Source: Dipteris shenzhenensis
Lineage: Eukaryota; Polypodiophyta; Polypodiopsida; Gleicheniales
DNA: 64,000 bases
Assembly: GCA_047967505.1 (NCBI GenBank)
Contig: CM106539.1
Direction: 5' to 3' (one strand)
The position numbers were made by a program, and so were the translations under genes. The notes beneath the pieces were generated by a model that was not told the DNA's origin, did not search any database, and was given only the letters and a program-made list of their open reading frames with translations. Position 1 is the stretch's first letter. The number at the start of each line of letters is the position of its first letter. Shown here piece after piece: positions 20,630 to 32,135 of this stretch.

Positions 20630-21260
20630 GAAGGAGCACGAGGACCCCCTCGATGGCACTCCCCAGGGGGGTTTCAATGAAGAGGCAGGGTGGGGGGGGG
20701 GGGGAGGGGTAGGTTAGCTGGCCCGGGGGGGGGGGGCGGTAGGCTAGCTGTGGGGGGTGTGGTTGGCTAGAGGGGCTCAAGGAGTGGAGAACTGCCCGGG
20801 GGTGTGGCGGAGCATTCAGGACAGGGGCAGAACCGCAAAGCAGGCGGGGGTGTGTGCGAGCAGGAGCGGAGGGGGGTGAGCATGAGTAGAGGGCGGGCAG
20901 GAGCGGACAGCCCGGGGGGTGGCGAGTAGGAGAGGCGCAAGAGGAGTCGGGAGCGGGGGGAGCAGGAGTGGGTGGAGCTGCACGGAGCAAGTGGAGGCAG
21001 ACGGCGAGGGGGGAGCTGTGTAGGCGGAGGCGGAGAGCCAGGCGGAGGACACACGGAGCTGCGAGGGACGGACGGAGCTGCGAGGCAGCCGGCGAAGGAG
21101 GAGCTGCAAGGTGGATCGCAGAGCTGCAGGGCGGAGGGCGGAGCTGCAGGGCGGCGGGAGGGGAAAGGGAGAAAAAAAGAGAGAGAGGGTAGGCTAGGGA
21201 GAGAGACTGCAAAGGAGCTATGCGGAGCTGCAGGGCGGCAGGCGAGAGAGTAGCAACCTG
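20630..21260 (-). repeat. C-rich (coding strand) tract 5' of the minus-strand family A copy
   Basis: Degenerate units around GGAGCTGCGAGG on the plus strand, that is CCTCGCAGCTCC on the coding strand. It includes runs of 9-13 G near 20690-20735, and GA-rich sequence lies beyond. Counterpart of 7878-8520. ORFs over it are artefacts. Confidence 0.8.
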
Positions 21261-21321
21261 CAGTGGGAAAGGGAGAAAAAGAGAGAGAGAGATCAGCTCA
21301 TACACAAAGGAACACGGGCGC

Positions 21322-22242
21322 CTTGGGACAAGCTGGTTTTCGGACGCAGCATTCCACTCTTGACCACATCTTCATCCTACGGGCCATCATCGAGGAGGCA
21401 ATATCAGATCCTAGAAAATTTGTGCTTGCATCAAGGCACATCCAATTGCTTCATTATGTCTTCAATAGATGCAAAGGCATGATCTGGGGGGTGATGAGCT
21501 TTATGTGAGTTAGTCAAAGGGAGAATACAAGCCCGTGGAGGCCTATCAGATTGGATTAAGAGCACGATCGGAGTGAAGCAAGGATGCCCCCTCTCCCAAC
21601 ACTCTTTGGGCTCTACATTCAATGACGACCTTCATTGATCGCCTAGGAGGGGACGGATCCTTGCTTGCTGATTTGATGATACACATATTGTTGTATGTAA
21701 ATGACGTAGTCCTCGTATCCTCTTCAGCAGCAGACCTACAGAGACATCTATAGGCCCTAGAGGGTTTTGCAGGGATTTCTATGCATTCGAGTCAGCCCCA
21801 AGACAATGAAGTGGAGGAGGAGATAGCTGACATGAGAGCAGAGTGGATTAGAGGGAAGAGACAACGTGGAGCAGCTGAGCCAGAGACACGATGACCCCAT
21901 ACGGCGCAGAGGGTGACCAGAGTACGCCCATTTCAGCCCTCCTTAGAGGGGACAATTCTAGTACTCTTGATATGGCCCAGCGAATACAGATATCACCGAG
22001 ACCACGCCCCTTGCCACAACAGGAGACAACTTGACAAACGCAAATACGAGACATCTTCGCATCCCACCGGAGAGCCACCATAGCACCTAGATATGCCTTT
22101 TTTGGAGGACTAGTTTTGAGTGTTTGAGTTTGAGATTATTAGCATAGCACTCAGCAAAGGGCCTTAGAGCAAGCCCTTTGTAGGGCTTATCACTCTTTGA
22201 CTATACTTTGTCTCATAGGCCCGCAATGCCTCTCGAAGAGAG

Positions 22243-22286
<44 letters not shown>
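21322..22286 (+). mobile_element. LINE family A copy with internal deletion
   Basis: Starts in the RT (QAGFRTQHSTLDHIFILRAI) beside the 5' end of the opposite-strand copy. It is frameshifted through the KQGCPLS region and then near 21790 jumps to the ORF2 C-terminal tail (GGGAAGAGACAACG region). The 3' UTR has AGCACTCAGCAAAGGGCC, hairpin AGGC/GCCT (22217-22231) and (CT)n 22248-22286. Confidence 0.75.
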
Positions 22287-22288
<2 letters not shown>

Positions 22289-23890
22289 ATCAACCGAGGG
22301 ATTACAGAAGCATCTGGACGCCCTTGAGGTGTTCTGTAGAGACAGGGACCTGACTGTCAACCTTGGCAAGACCAAGGTCATGATCTTTAATACCTCACAT
22401 CCAACGCTTCTTCGACACAACTTCACATACAGAGGGGAGCCAGTGGAGATAGTACAGTCCTATACATATCTAGGCACGGTCTTCGTAGGACCCATTTTCT
22501 CGATGACCTAAGCTGCCCGGGCACGACTCACATGAGGCCGGAGCGCTCTAGCCCGACTAGAGAGACAGTGCTTCCACGCACACTTCCAGGATCCTTCGAC
22601 GAAGAGCTGGCTCTTTGACACTCTAGTACGGCCGACCGCCATGTATGCAGTGCCGTTCCGGGCGAGTGACATTCCAGCAGTAGATTGGAGGAAGTTTGAG
22701 AGGCTACACGTCTCAATGGGATCCAGGATCATACGGAGTAAGCCCTCAATTCCACATGAGATCATACAGGCAGCGTTTGTCATGACGCCACTATATGTCG
22801 ATAATATCTTCCAGACAGTGACTTTCATTCACAGGGTATGGGCTCTGCCTCATTGGAGACTACCGAGGGTAGCTTTGGAATCATCCCGACGCCTAGCACG
22901 TGAGGGAGCAGCCACCTGGTATGCACGCACAGACACATGGATGACTAACCATGGCATTCAGATGGACAGACTACCCCCATTTCAGTATAGCATGGATGCC
23001 CCTCCTGAGCGACTTCTGTGCAATGAGATTAACCGTATCATGTGGTTAGACCTCCTCCAGCTCACCACATCCCAGACTTGGTTGAGGGACCAGCCGCCCC
23101 CCACCAAGATGCAGTTCTATCGTGATCACTTCCTCAGAGTCTCTGATGACGGTTTCATTATCCGACCTCCTTATCTAGAGGACAGAGGAGTCTCACCTGC
23201 ACTCCGGATTGCCATTGGCCAGATGCGAGCTTCCTCCCATCAGCTTAGGATTGAGGTAGGCCGAGCTGCAGGTCGACCCAGAGAACACATGATCTGCACA
23301 CTATGCGACATGGATACCATTGAGACTGAGGAGCACTTCCTATGTAGCTGCCCGGTTTACTATGAGATACAAGGGCGATATAACTGCCTTTATCAAGAGA
23401 GGACTGGCTTCGGCCCGCTCTCTCAGTTGATACACTTCCAGGACCAAGTCTGTGTAGGGTTGTACTTGATGGAGATGCGCCGACACTGAGAGGCACTACT
23501 AAGATAGGCTAGAGCACTATCAACACCAGACAGACTACAGGATACATAGCCCGGCCCAGCTCAGAGACAGGTTACAGACTTCTATGCCTTCGAGACGACT
23601 CTTGGACACAGTGGAGTTGAGGATGAGAAGATTGTCGACATGACACCAGACTCTTCGGACTACTAGAGCGCACACCACCAGAGCGCACACCATTGAGGTT
23701 CGTCCCATCACAGCACTGGGACCGCCAGAGCCAGAGACGAGGGATCACCATCGACGTAGCTCGACGGGTACTGAGATCGAAGTGACCGTGGCCACCACCT
23801 AGACGCGAGACAGCCCGACAGTTATAGATACGCGACATCTTCATGGCCCAATGGAGAGACCTGACCTGACTTGACTTGATCTGGACACTC
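22287..23890 (+). mobile_element. LINE family A copy truncated within the RT
   Basis: Begins exactly at the (CT)n tail of the previous copy, with SSTEGLQKHLDALEVFCRDR just downstream of the RT YADD motif. A nearly open frame (22641-23489) covers the post-RT region (TAMYAVPFRASD) and a zinc finger CTLCDMDTIETEEHFLCSCP. The C-terminal tail then decays. It ends without a recognisable tail where a new copy starts at about 23915. Confidence 0.8.
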
Positions 23891-23914
23891 TTGACTCTTG
23901 ATTCATAAGGCTAC

Positions 23915-25960
23915 ACCGATGACAGATGCGACTGCGTTCGTGGCCGCTACCCTCGGTTATGACCAGGAGATCATTTGGGCTGTCATGGCACTTTACGAGA
24001 GAGTTTCAGGCAGAGTTCGTGCAGGATCTGGATGAATAGACGAGATCATGAGCACCATCGGGGTCAAACAAGGGTGTCCTTTGTCGCCTACCTTGTTTGG
24101 CCTCTACATTGACGAGTTTGAGACAGTGATGCAGACACAAGGGGGTGTAGGTTGCTCTCTTGCGGGCACGCTGATCCAAATATTGCTCTACGCACTACAG
24201 TCCTTTTGTGAGTCTCATGATTTGAACGTCAACCTGGGTAAAACCAAGGTCATGATCTTCAATACATCTCGAGCCATCATGCATCAGGAGCAGTTCACAT
24301 TTGAGGGATCACCTGTTGAGATAGTTTCATCATACACTTATCTTGGGGTTATCTTTTCCGGACCCAGCTTCACTATGAGACCCGTGATGCAGGCACGCTT
24401 GAGCAGAGGGTATGCTTCATTGGCCACACTAGAGAGGCAGTGCTTCCGCTCGCACTTTTAGGATCCACGCACCAAGGCATTGCTTTTTGACTCCTTGGTT
24501 TGCCCAGCGGGGATGTACGGCAGTCCTTGTTGGGGGCCAAACTTGTCGGATACAAAGTGGGCCCGTGTGGAGCGGCTACAGGTTCTCATGTCATCACGGA
24601 TGATTCATGGTAAGCCATCCGTTCCTCATCAGATCATTTAGGCTGAGTTTGGGTCACCCCCTTTACAGCTAGATGCTGCATTTCAGGTCATCATGTACCT
24701 GTACCAAGTTAGGGAATATGGGGATCACACCTCGGGGTGTATCAGGCTACCATGCATAGCTCTATCCTCTTCTATGGCACTTGCAGCAGGAGGGGACGAG
24801 AGGTGCTGGTATGCACGTATAGAGAGATGGTTTGAGCGACGAGGGCTTCACATGGATAGACTACCTCCCTTCCAGTACAGCATGGATGCTATGTTCTCTC
24901 CCCTCCTATCACACGAGGTCAACACGGTTATCCATGAGGATCGACTATAGCTACACACATTTCGGACCTGGTTGGGACCAAGTGAACTCCCAGTGAAGCT
25001 TAGCTTCTACAAAGATCACTTCTTACATATCACAGTGGAGGGTTTCATTGGCCCACCAGGATACACGCAAATTCACCTACCCCACTCGCTGAGGGTCTCT
25101 CTTGGCCAGTTCCGGGTCTCTTCACACAGACTTCGCATCGAGAGCAGCAAAGCAGAGCGACTACCCAGGGAAAGGCGCATATACACACTGTGTGACATGC
25201 AGGAGGTTGAGATAGAGGAGCATTTCATCTTCAGGTGTCCTGTTTACTATGAGATCCGAGGGCGTTTCCACTACCTCTTCAAGGATAGCTATGGGATTTT
25301 GGTCTGTTTCCTCTCCTACCCGGACCAGCGGTGTTTGGCAGGTTTCATTCATGAGGCACTTAGACACCACGAGAGGATACTCCGAGCACAGAGACAAGAG
25401 CAGACTTCTTCCTCGGCTGATCCCTCTCAGAGCTCTATCACGGAGTTCTTTCAGCTAGATCACATGGACCGCCACGAGACAAGGCCTCGACATGACCGTG
25501 ACTCGGAGCCTGTGACCCAACAGCTCAGACAAAGGGTCGACACACAGATCACACTTGGAGACATCCCCTCCTTGTTTCGAGTCGGAGCCCGACCGACGGG
25601 GGTCACAGTAGCCCTGGTCAGACGCAGAGCTACGACCAAGAGATGTGCCAGGACCACACCTCTGAGTGGCCGACAGCACTCTATTGCCGACTTCATGCCT
25701 CCACTGCCTCATCCATCCTGATATCTTACTACCGCTGATGATGATGATGCTGAAATTGATATATAGTCGACCATGGACATGACTATGTTGTACTTAGAAC
25801 TTAGTACTGCCATTCTACATTTTTGCATTTTGCATTGGTATGGATGCTCGTTTAGTAGCTCCACTACCACAGCTTGTTGTATCAAGATTTTTTCAGTCTC
25901 ATAGACACATCGGTCTTCCGAAGACTTTAATAAACTTTCTTTCTTCTTTCTTTCTTTCTC
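23915..25960 (+). mobile_element. LINE family A copy: ORF1 piece fused to RT, YADD motif deleted
   Basis: Starts with an ORF1 fragment (ATPMTDATAFVAATLGYDQE) joined in frame to ORF2 RT (IIWAVMALYERVSG), removing the ORF1 end, endonuclease and RT start. KQGCPLSPTLFGLYIDE is intact. At the catalytic site ILLYA runs straight into LQSFCESHDL: a 57-nt in-frame deletion removes both aspartates. The rest is well preserved, including LCDMQEVEIEEHFIFRCP and the tail DTQITLGDIPSLFRVGARPT (ending at 25721). 3' hairpin AGAC/GTCT at 25903-25916, TTTAATAAACTTT and (CTTT)n to 25960. Confidence 0.85.
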
Positions 25961-26527
25961 ACGATAGTCAATCACACCTGAGACCACTCATATTTGTGGT
26001 ACGGAGAGAGGAGCATGCACGACATATGTGGATACCAGTCCAATTGCCAAATAATCGACCGACCTTCATTGCGGTGTGCTACTTTCCTCCACACGTCATC
26101 CTATGCAGATGAGGTCACTACAAACGGACACAGCCCTTATGAGACGATACATGATGACATCACAGAGTTCTCTAAACAGGGAGACACCTTCCTTCTGGGG
26201 GACTTCAATGCACGGACAAGAGATAGACAGGGGGGCTTACTAGACTTTGCATATGAGAGAGATCCCCACATAGTTCTGAAGCTAGATGCAGTTGAGTTCG
26301 GGATACTGAGACACTTTGCAACTGCCACACATGTGACAAGGTATGGGCAACATCTACTTGAGTTGGGGACCTGATCATCTATAATGGTCTTCAGAGATGG
26401 CCATCATGTGGGGGACTCACTTGTTTTCCACATGGCGGTGGGACAAATACAATGGACTACCTACTAGACCCATTAGCCTTTGTCTAGCGGATACATGACT
26501 TCACTGTAACTACGCGGGAACTAGCTA

Positions 26528-26972
26528 ACTCTACTTGTAAGCCCCCCATATGAGGAGAAGGCATTTGAGTAGCTCCGTTATCTGGTAGGTCCTGGTTTGA
26601 CACCAGATGGGGGCCATGTGTGGCATGATGGCTGGATGGCTTCAGGTGGCACACTACCAACTAGGCTACATGCAAGTGCGGGAAGGCATCCCATGACTGA
26701 CTACACTGAGGGTAGACGGAGTATTTCCCGGGGCAGCCCACTCTTGGGTTGCAGGGCCCGTTTGGAGCCCCAGATGATCCCGGATGGCTCTGGGCCGAAT
26801 AGGGACTGTAGCTCAGTTGCTCTATTTTGTGCCACGGTTCTATCATGTGGTCGGTGCCCTATTTCGGGACTGACCCCCAGTCGGTCGTTTTGGGCAGACT
26901 GGGTCGGTCACCCAATTGGGTCTAAGCGACTACAACTGGTGGCTATATAAGAGCCCCCCGCCACTCAAATCT
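26528..26972 (+). mobile_element. LTR fragment (U3 only) inserted in a LINE endonuclease
   Basis: Starts TGTAAGCCCCCCATATGAGGAG. This is near-identical to the start of the solo-LTR-like repeat on the minus strand at 49570 (TGTAAGCCCCCATATGAGGAG). It holds a TATATAAG box near 26942 and stops about 25-30 bp later, so it appears to be the U3 part of an LTR. No target duplication is visible. Confidence 0.6.
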
Positions 26973-27642
26973 GACCACTTATACCTGGCCTTGCGTATCT
27001 CTGCTATTATGCCAGCCATAAGGAGAGCTCCTCTCACGCCTGCTCATGTGCACATTCAATTTGACCATGCCTCAACCCAGTGTATGTGAGTCACTTAGCC
27101 ACATAGATTCCAGCCCTACTTGGAGATTATATATACCTTGCCCGTGCCTCGAACACCCTTGTCTCAGTGGTGCAAGATGCTACCACCAGATCCTTCCCCA
27201 TAACCCGATCCACACGGGTTCGAGATAGGAACATGCCTCAAAACCCTTGGTTAGACGATGAGTGCAGAGAGGCGAGAGCCCATCTGAGGCGCAACGGATC
27301 TTCCGACGATTGACGCGCCGTGAGGGGCGGGCCTTCCTCACACACAGGATGGATGAGATTATCATATCATTTCGAGGAGGGGATCCGACCACTGGATGGG
27401 AGTTTCTATGGAAGGAAAAGCCACCTATTCCCATCACTCACCCAAGTGTGTGGCACAATTATGCATGCTTTCTTTATGATGCCTAGATGCAGGCACCACC
27501 GGATATGTCTTGTATGCCCATGCCCACTACCTGCCCCTTGTTCACTACACAGAATGTATAGGCTGCACTCCGTCGGCTACACAACCGGAGAGCACAGGAT
27601 CATGAGGTCCTACGGACTGAGCACTTTGAATATGGGCAGAGG

Positions 27643-27905
27643 TCTTAGCTCCGGTTCTGGCAAAGATGTTCAACCAGGCTATATGCCACGGCTTCCCACC
27701 TGCTTAGTGCAGGAGGTCTTTAGCTCCAGTTCTAGCAAAGATGTTCAACCAGGCTGTATGCCATGGCTTCCCACTTGCTTGGAGCACTACCACTATTGTG
27801 CCAATGCACTTTGATCATGGGCAAGAGGTCTTAGCTCTAGTTCTAGCAAAGATGTTCAACCAAGCTATATGCCACGGCTTCCCACCTGCTTGGAGCATAC
27901 CACTA
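27643..27905 (+). repeat. Tandem triplication within the LINE RT start
   Basis: Three copies of a segment beginning GTCTTAGCTCC..GTTCTGGCAAAGATGTTC start at about 27643, 27715 and 27828. The units differ in length (about 72, 113 and 78 bp). They encode the stretch before the RT LIHKAGDP motif. Confidence 0.85.
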
Positions 27906-29137
27906 TTGTGCTAATACACAAAGCCGGGGACCCTATGGATACCGGGAATTGGCCAAGATTTATGGGTCGGTAACTACACAGGGAGCTCAACAATCATACA
28001 AAGGCTTGGGGGCAGCAGGCACTAGGACAAGCAAGATTCCGAAGGCAACTTTCCACTCTAGATCACATCTTCACACTGAGGCCTATAATCGACAAGGCGA
28101 GGTCTAGTCACCAGAAAGTCTACACTTGCTTTGTCGACTTTCGGAAGGCCTTCAACACTGTCCCGCTATCCCGCATGATCAAGAGACTACAAGAGATGCA
28201 AATTCCAGAGACGCTGATTTGGGATGTGATAAGCCTATATGACTCAGTTAGAGGTAGAGTTTGTGCCTTAGGTGGTTTATCGGATTGGGTTGAGAGCGCG
28301 ATCTGGGTGAAGCAGGGTTGCCCCCTCTCACCAACTCTCTTTGGACTTTACATCGATGAGATCACATCCTTCATAGACCGCCTAGGGGGCCAACCTCATG
28401 ATACAGAAATTGCTATACACTGATGACATAGTCCTCATATCATCTTCAACAGAGGGGCCGCAGAGACATATGGAGGCCCTAGAGGGGTTTTGCAGAGAGA
28501 GAGACTTGACAATCAACCTTGGGAAGACCAAGGTTATGATCTTCAACACCTCACACGCAATATTCCGCCGACATATCTTCACTTACAGAGGTGAGTTAGC
28601 GGACATAGTGCAGTCCTACACATCCTTGGGAGCAATCTTCACAGGACCCATCTTCACGATGACTCATGCAGCCAAGGCATGACTCACACGGGAGCAAAGT
28701 GCTTTGGCCCGACTAGAGAGAGAGTGCTTCCAGGCACACTTTTAGGATTAACCAACGAAGGGCTGGCTTTTTGACACTTTAGTGCGGCCAACTGCCATGT
28801 ATGCAGCACCCTTTTGAGGAAGGATCTCCTGATGACAGAGTGAGGAGATTTGAGTAGATACAGGTGACTATGGGGTCTAGGAAGATTCGTAGTAAGCCCG
28901 CAGTCCTACATAAAGACAGTACAAGCAAAGTTTGTCATGACACCTCTACAGGTTGATGCCATCTTTTAGATAGTGACATTCAGCCACAAAGTTTAGGACA
29001 TACCTCAATGGAGACTACCGAGGCTTGCCCTGGAGTCATCCAGATGCCACGCACGTATTCAGATGGACAGGCCTCCCCCCTTTCAGTACAGCATGGACGC
29101 ACCTTCTAAGTCAATCCCATGAGATGAGATCAACCAT

Positions 29138-32135
29138 ATCATAAAATACTGTGCCATTTGGATGAGTACTCTGAAAATCAATGACCAGCACATCAAGGCA
29201 TGCCTGTATACAATGAAGTCAGTCTCCAAGATGTAGGACACTGATATTGAAAACTTGCAAAAGAAATTAGGGAAGGCAAAGAAGTGGATGTTGATGCAAT
29301 CACACATGGGCTGCGCGCCACTATGGAGGCGGGAATGGACAAATGGAAGATATAAATGGGGATTCAGCTAGGTAAGATGCAAGAAGGAATGACCCAAGCT
29401 AGAGATGCCAAGACCATCCATGCCTTACTAATGAAGGAGCTGGAAACTCAAGTCGCCAATCTCATGGCAGAAAATGAAATACTAAAGGCACACACTCAAC
29501 TTGAGGAAAGAGAGATTCAGCCACACACTCAAAACGGAGAATGAGAAACTCAAGAAAGATATGGCTGCGCTACAAGTCACCATACAAGGTAAGCATGATG
29601 AATTCTCCCGACAAATAAACATAGGGAAGGCAAAAATGAAGGAATGGACAGAAGTGGTCATACAGGAGAAGCCAGAAAGGGCAAAGAGAGATGCGGACAG
29701 CACATGATGGTGTCGGGCCTAGAGACAAGGACACAAGACAGATTGACTATGGCTGTTTGGAATTGTAATGGCACCCTTTGGTCTGATCCAGGGGGTTTTC
29801 AAAGACCTACACACACGAAGAAGTCATCTTCTAAACCAAGCCACATGAGAGTCCCAAGAGAGGACTACCAATTGTGACAGGGTACACGGCCCACAGGAAG
29901 GAGCTAAGGGGGGATATTGGGACACAAGGCTCTGGGGGTGTAGCTGTCCTTTTCCAATCACACCTGAGACTACTCATATCCATGATGCGGAAGGAGAAGC
30001 ATGCATGGCACATGTGGATACGAATTCAGCCAGCTGGTGCACGGACGATTTATTGTTGTGTGCTACTTCCTCCCAGATACATCATCTTATGTGTGTGAGG
30101 TCACCACAAAGGGTCACAGCCCATATGAGACGATATATGATGATATCACGGAGTTCTCATATGACACTCCTTCAAGGCAACTTCAATGCACGTACGGAGG
30201 ATAGACAGGTTGGCCTGCTTGATTTCAGATCGGACCCCCTCAGAGTCCCAGAGATGGACCCTACAGAGCTTGGGACAATGAGGCACGCAAAGCATGACAC
30301 ACCACATGTGATAGCAATGGACGACACTTATTGGAGCTGGGATTAATACACGACTTGATCATCTATAAAGGTCTCCACAGATGGTCGTTATCCAAAGGCC
30401 TCACTTGTTTCCCATATGGAGGGGGACAAGGACAGTGGACTACTTGATGGGCTCCCTAGCCTTTGTGTCACATGTACATGACCTCACTGTCCCTCCTCAC
30501 CAACTTGGTGCCGCCGACCACTCTTGTCTGTCTTTCAGCATCTCGGTTACCATGCCAGCCGCAAGGTCAAACCCTCTTGCCACCAGCCACGTACATTTTG
30601 GCCATGCCCTTGATGCAGTTGTCACTTGTCTCGAGGGCTATCGACCTCCCTTTGAGATTATGCAAATCTTACGCAGGCCTCAGTCACTCGTCTTAGTGGT
30701 TTAGGATGCCACTCCTAGATCATTCCCTATGACCCGATTTGCACCACGCCCCCAGTTGGGAAGATTTTGAAGATTAGTGCCAAGAGATGAGATCTCACCT
30801 CATATGTTGAGCGAGCTTTGAAACAACACTCCAAGTGCAACAAATCTCACGCCACCTAGCACGTCGAAAGAGGCGAGCTTCCTCTCACATAGGATGGATG
30901 AGGTGATCTGATCTTTTCGAGGAGGGAACCCCACCATTGCATGGGGGCTTCTCTCCAACGGGAAGCCACCTATTCCCATCACGAGTCCGAGTGTTCGACA
31001 TGAATATGCAACATCGCTCTACAGCGTCCCAATCCAAGCAGCACCTGATATGTCCTCCTTGTCGAGGCCCACCACACCTATCTTGTTCACTATACAGAAT
31101 GTGCAAGCTGCATTGTATCGGCTCCACAATGGTAGAGCCCTCTATCAATTTGACAAACCTCTTGGGGCGTGTACTCTCCCTTTGACTGACTCATACAGGC
31201 TCATCACTCCGCAGATCATGACTCGTAGGATTTGCATCTCCTGAAGTCTCCTAATCATAGGGGCTCGTAGAAGGTGTCAAAGGCCTTCCAAAAATCTACA
31301 ATGCATGCGTCGACTTTTGGGTCTCAGCCTCATCTCCTTGATGATGGCCTGAAGAGTGAAAATGTGATCAAGGGTAGAGTGTTGCCTCCAAAACCCAGCC
31401 TGTCCTAAAGCTCGCTTTTGCGAGAGCTGATCTTTCTCTCTAGCACTGATCCATAAATGTTGGCCAATGCGTAGCCAATCATAAGAGTATGGTAGTTTCC
31501 AGTGTCCATGGGGTCCCATGCTTTGTGTATCGGCACAGGTGATAGATGGCATATAACATGATTGAGCATCCGTGCTGAGATCGAGCCAAGACCTCCTATC
31601 CATGTGCAAAATGCTCAGTCCGCAATCCCTCATGATCCTGGAGTAAAGCAAGGATGCCCCCTCTCACTGACCCTCTTTGGGCTCTAGATCCATGAGATCA
31701 CAACCTTCATTGACTGCTTAGGAGGTGAGGGACCATAGCTAGCTGATTTGATGATACAAATATTGATATACACATACGATATAGTCCTCATATCCTCCTC
31801 AATAGCATGCCTACAGAAAGACCTAAATAGTTTTTTATATGGAGAGAGACTTAACAATCTTGGCAAGACCAAGGTCATGATTTTCAATACCTCATGGGCA
31901 GTGCTTCATCAACACATTTTTGCTTATTGAAGGGAGCCGCTGGAGATGGTGCAGTCCTACACTTATCTGGGAGGACTGGTTTTCACAATGATTCATGCAT
32001 CTAGGCTTACGCGAGGTTAGGAAGCTTTGGCCCAGCTAGAGCAACAGTGCTTTCAGGTGCACTTTCTGGACCCTCACGAAGGGATGGCTATTTGATACAC
32101 TAGTGAGGCCGCGGTCTATGTATGCAGTACCCTTT
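29138..32135 (+). mobile_element. LINE family A copy with coiled-coil ORF1, endonuclease and inverted RT segment
   Basis: A coiled-coil-rich ORF1 stretch (29138-29707; KELETQVANLMAENEILK, KTENEKLKKDMAALQVTI) whose RRM domain has been lost. ORF1 stops at TGA 29705-29707, overlapping an ATG that opens the endonuclease frame (TMAVWNCNGTLWSD). The endonuclease decays through 30000-30500. In the RT region 31139-31640 is inverted in place. The frame then resumes with KQGCPLS, a degenerate catalytic site (YTYDIVLIS) and post-RT sequence, stopping at 32135 where a gypsy remnant begins. Confidence 0.75.
31139..31640 (-). other. In-place inverted segment of a LINE RT
   Basis: The plus strand reads up to ALYRLHNGRA and later resumes at KQGCPLS. 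Between them the minus strand reads DHEG, QAGFWRQHSTLDHIFTLQAI, MSLYESVKGRV and RGLSN. Flipping the segment restores the normal order exactly at both ends. Confidence 0.85.

Larger units (their letters stand above)
25961..29137 (+). mobile_element. LINE family A copy, truncated in the endonuclease, interrupted by an LTR piece
   Basis: Begins at the previous (CTTT)n tail, mid-endonuclease (SHLRPLIFVVRREEHARHMW, LLGDFNARTRD). It is interrupted at about 26528-26972, then resumes with DHLYLALRISAIMP. Linker WLDDECREARAHLRR; tandem triplication at 27643-27905; RT from LIHKAGDP through CFVDFRKAFNTV, KQGCPLSPTLFGLYIDE and LLYTDDIVLIS (YTDD). It decays through the post-RT region and ends near 29137 without a tail. 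Multiple stops; inactive. Confidence 0.8.

Noticed and set aside
26560-26850. tRNA or SINE-like A and B boxes (GTAGCTC..., GGTTTGACACC)
   Set aside because: Spacing is wrong, no cloverleaf can be drawn, and the segment matches the start of an LTR.
29644-29877. ATGA stop-start overlap at 29703-29707 as the family's normal ORF2 initiation
   Set aside because: This copy has lost the ORF1 RRM and C-terminal part, so the junction is a deletion product and not informative for the family.
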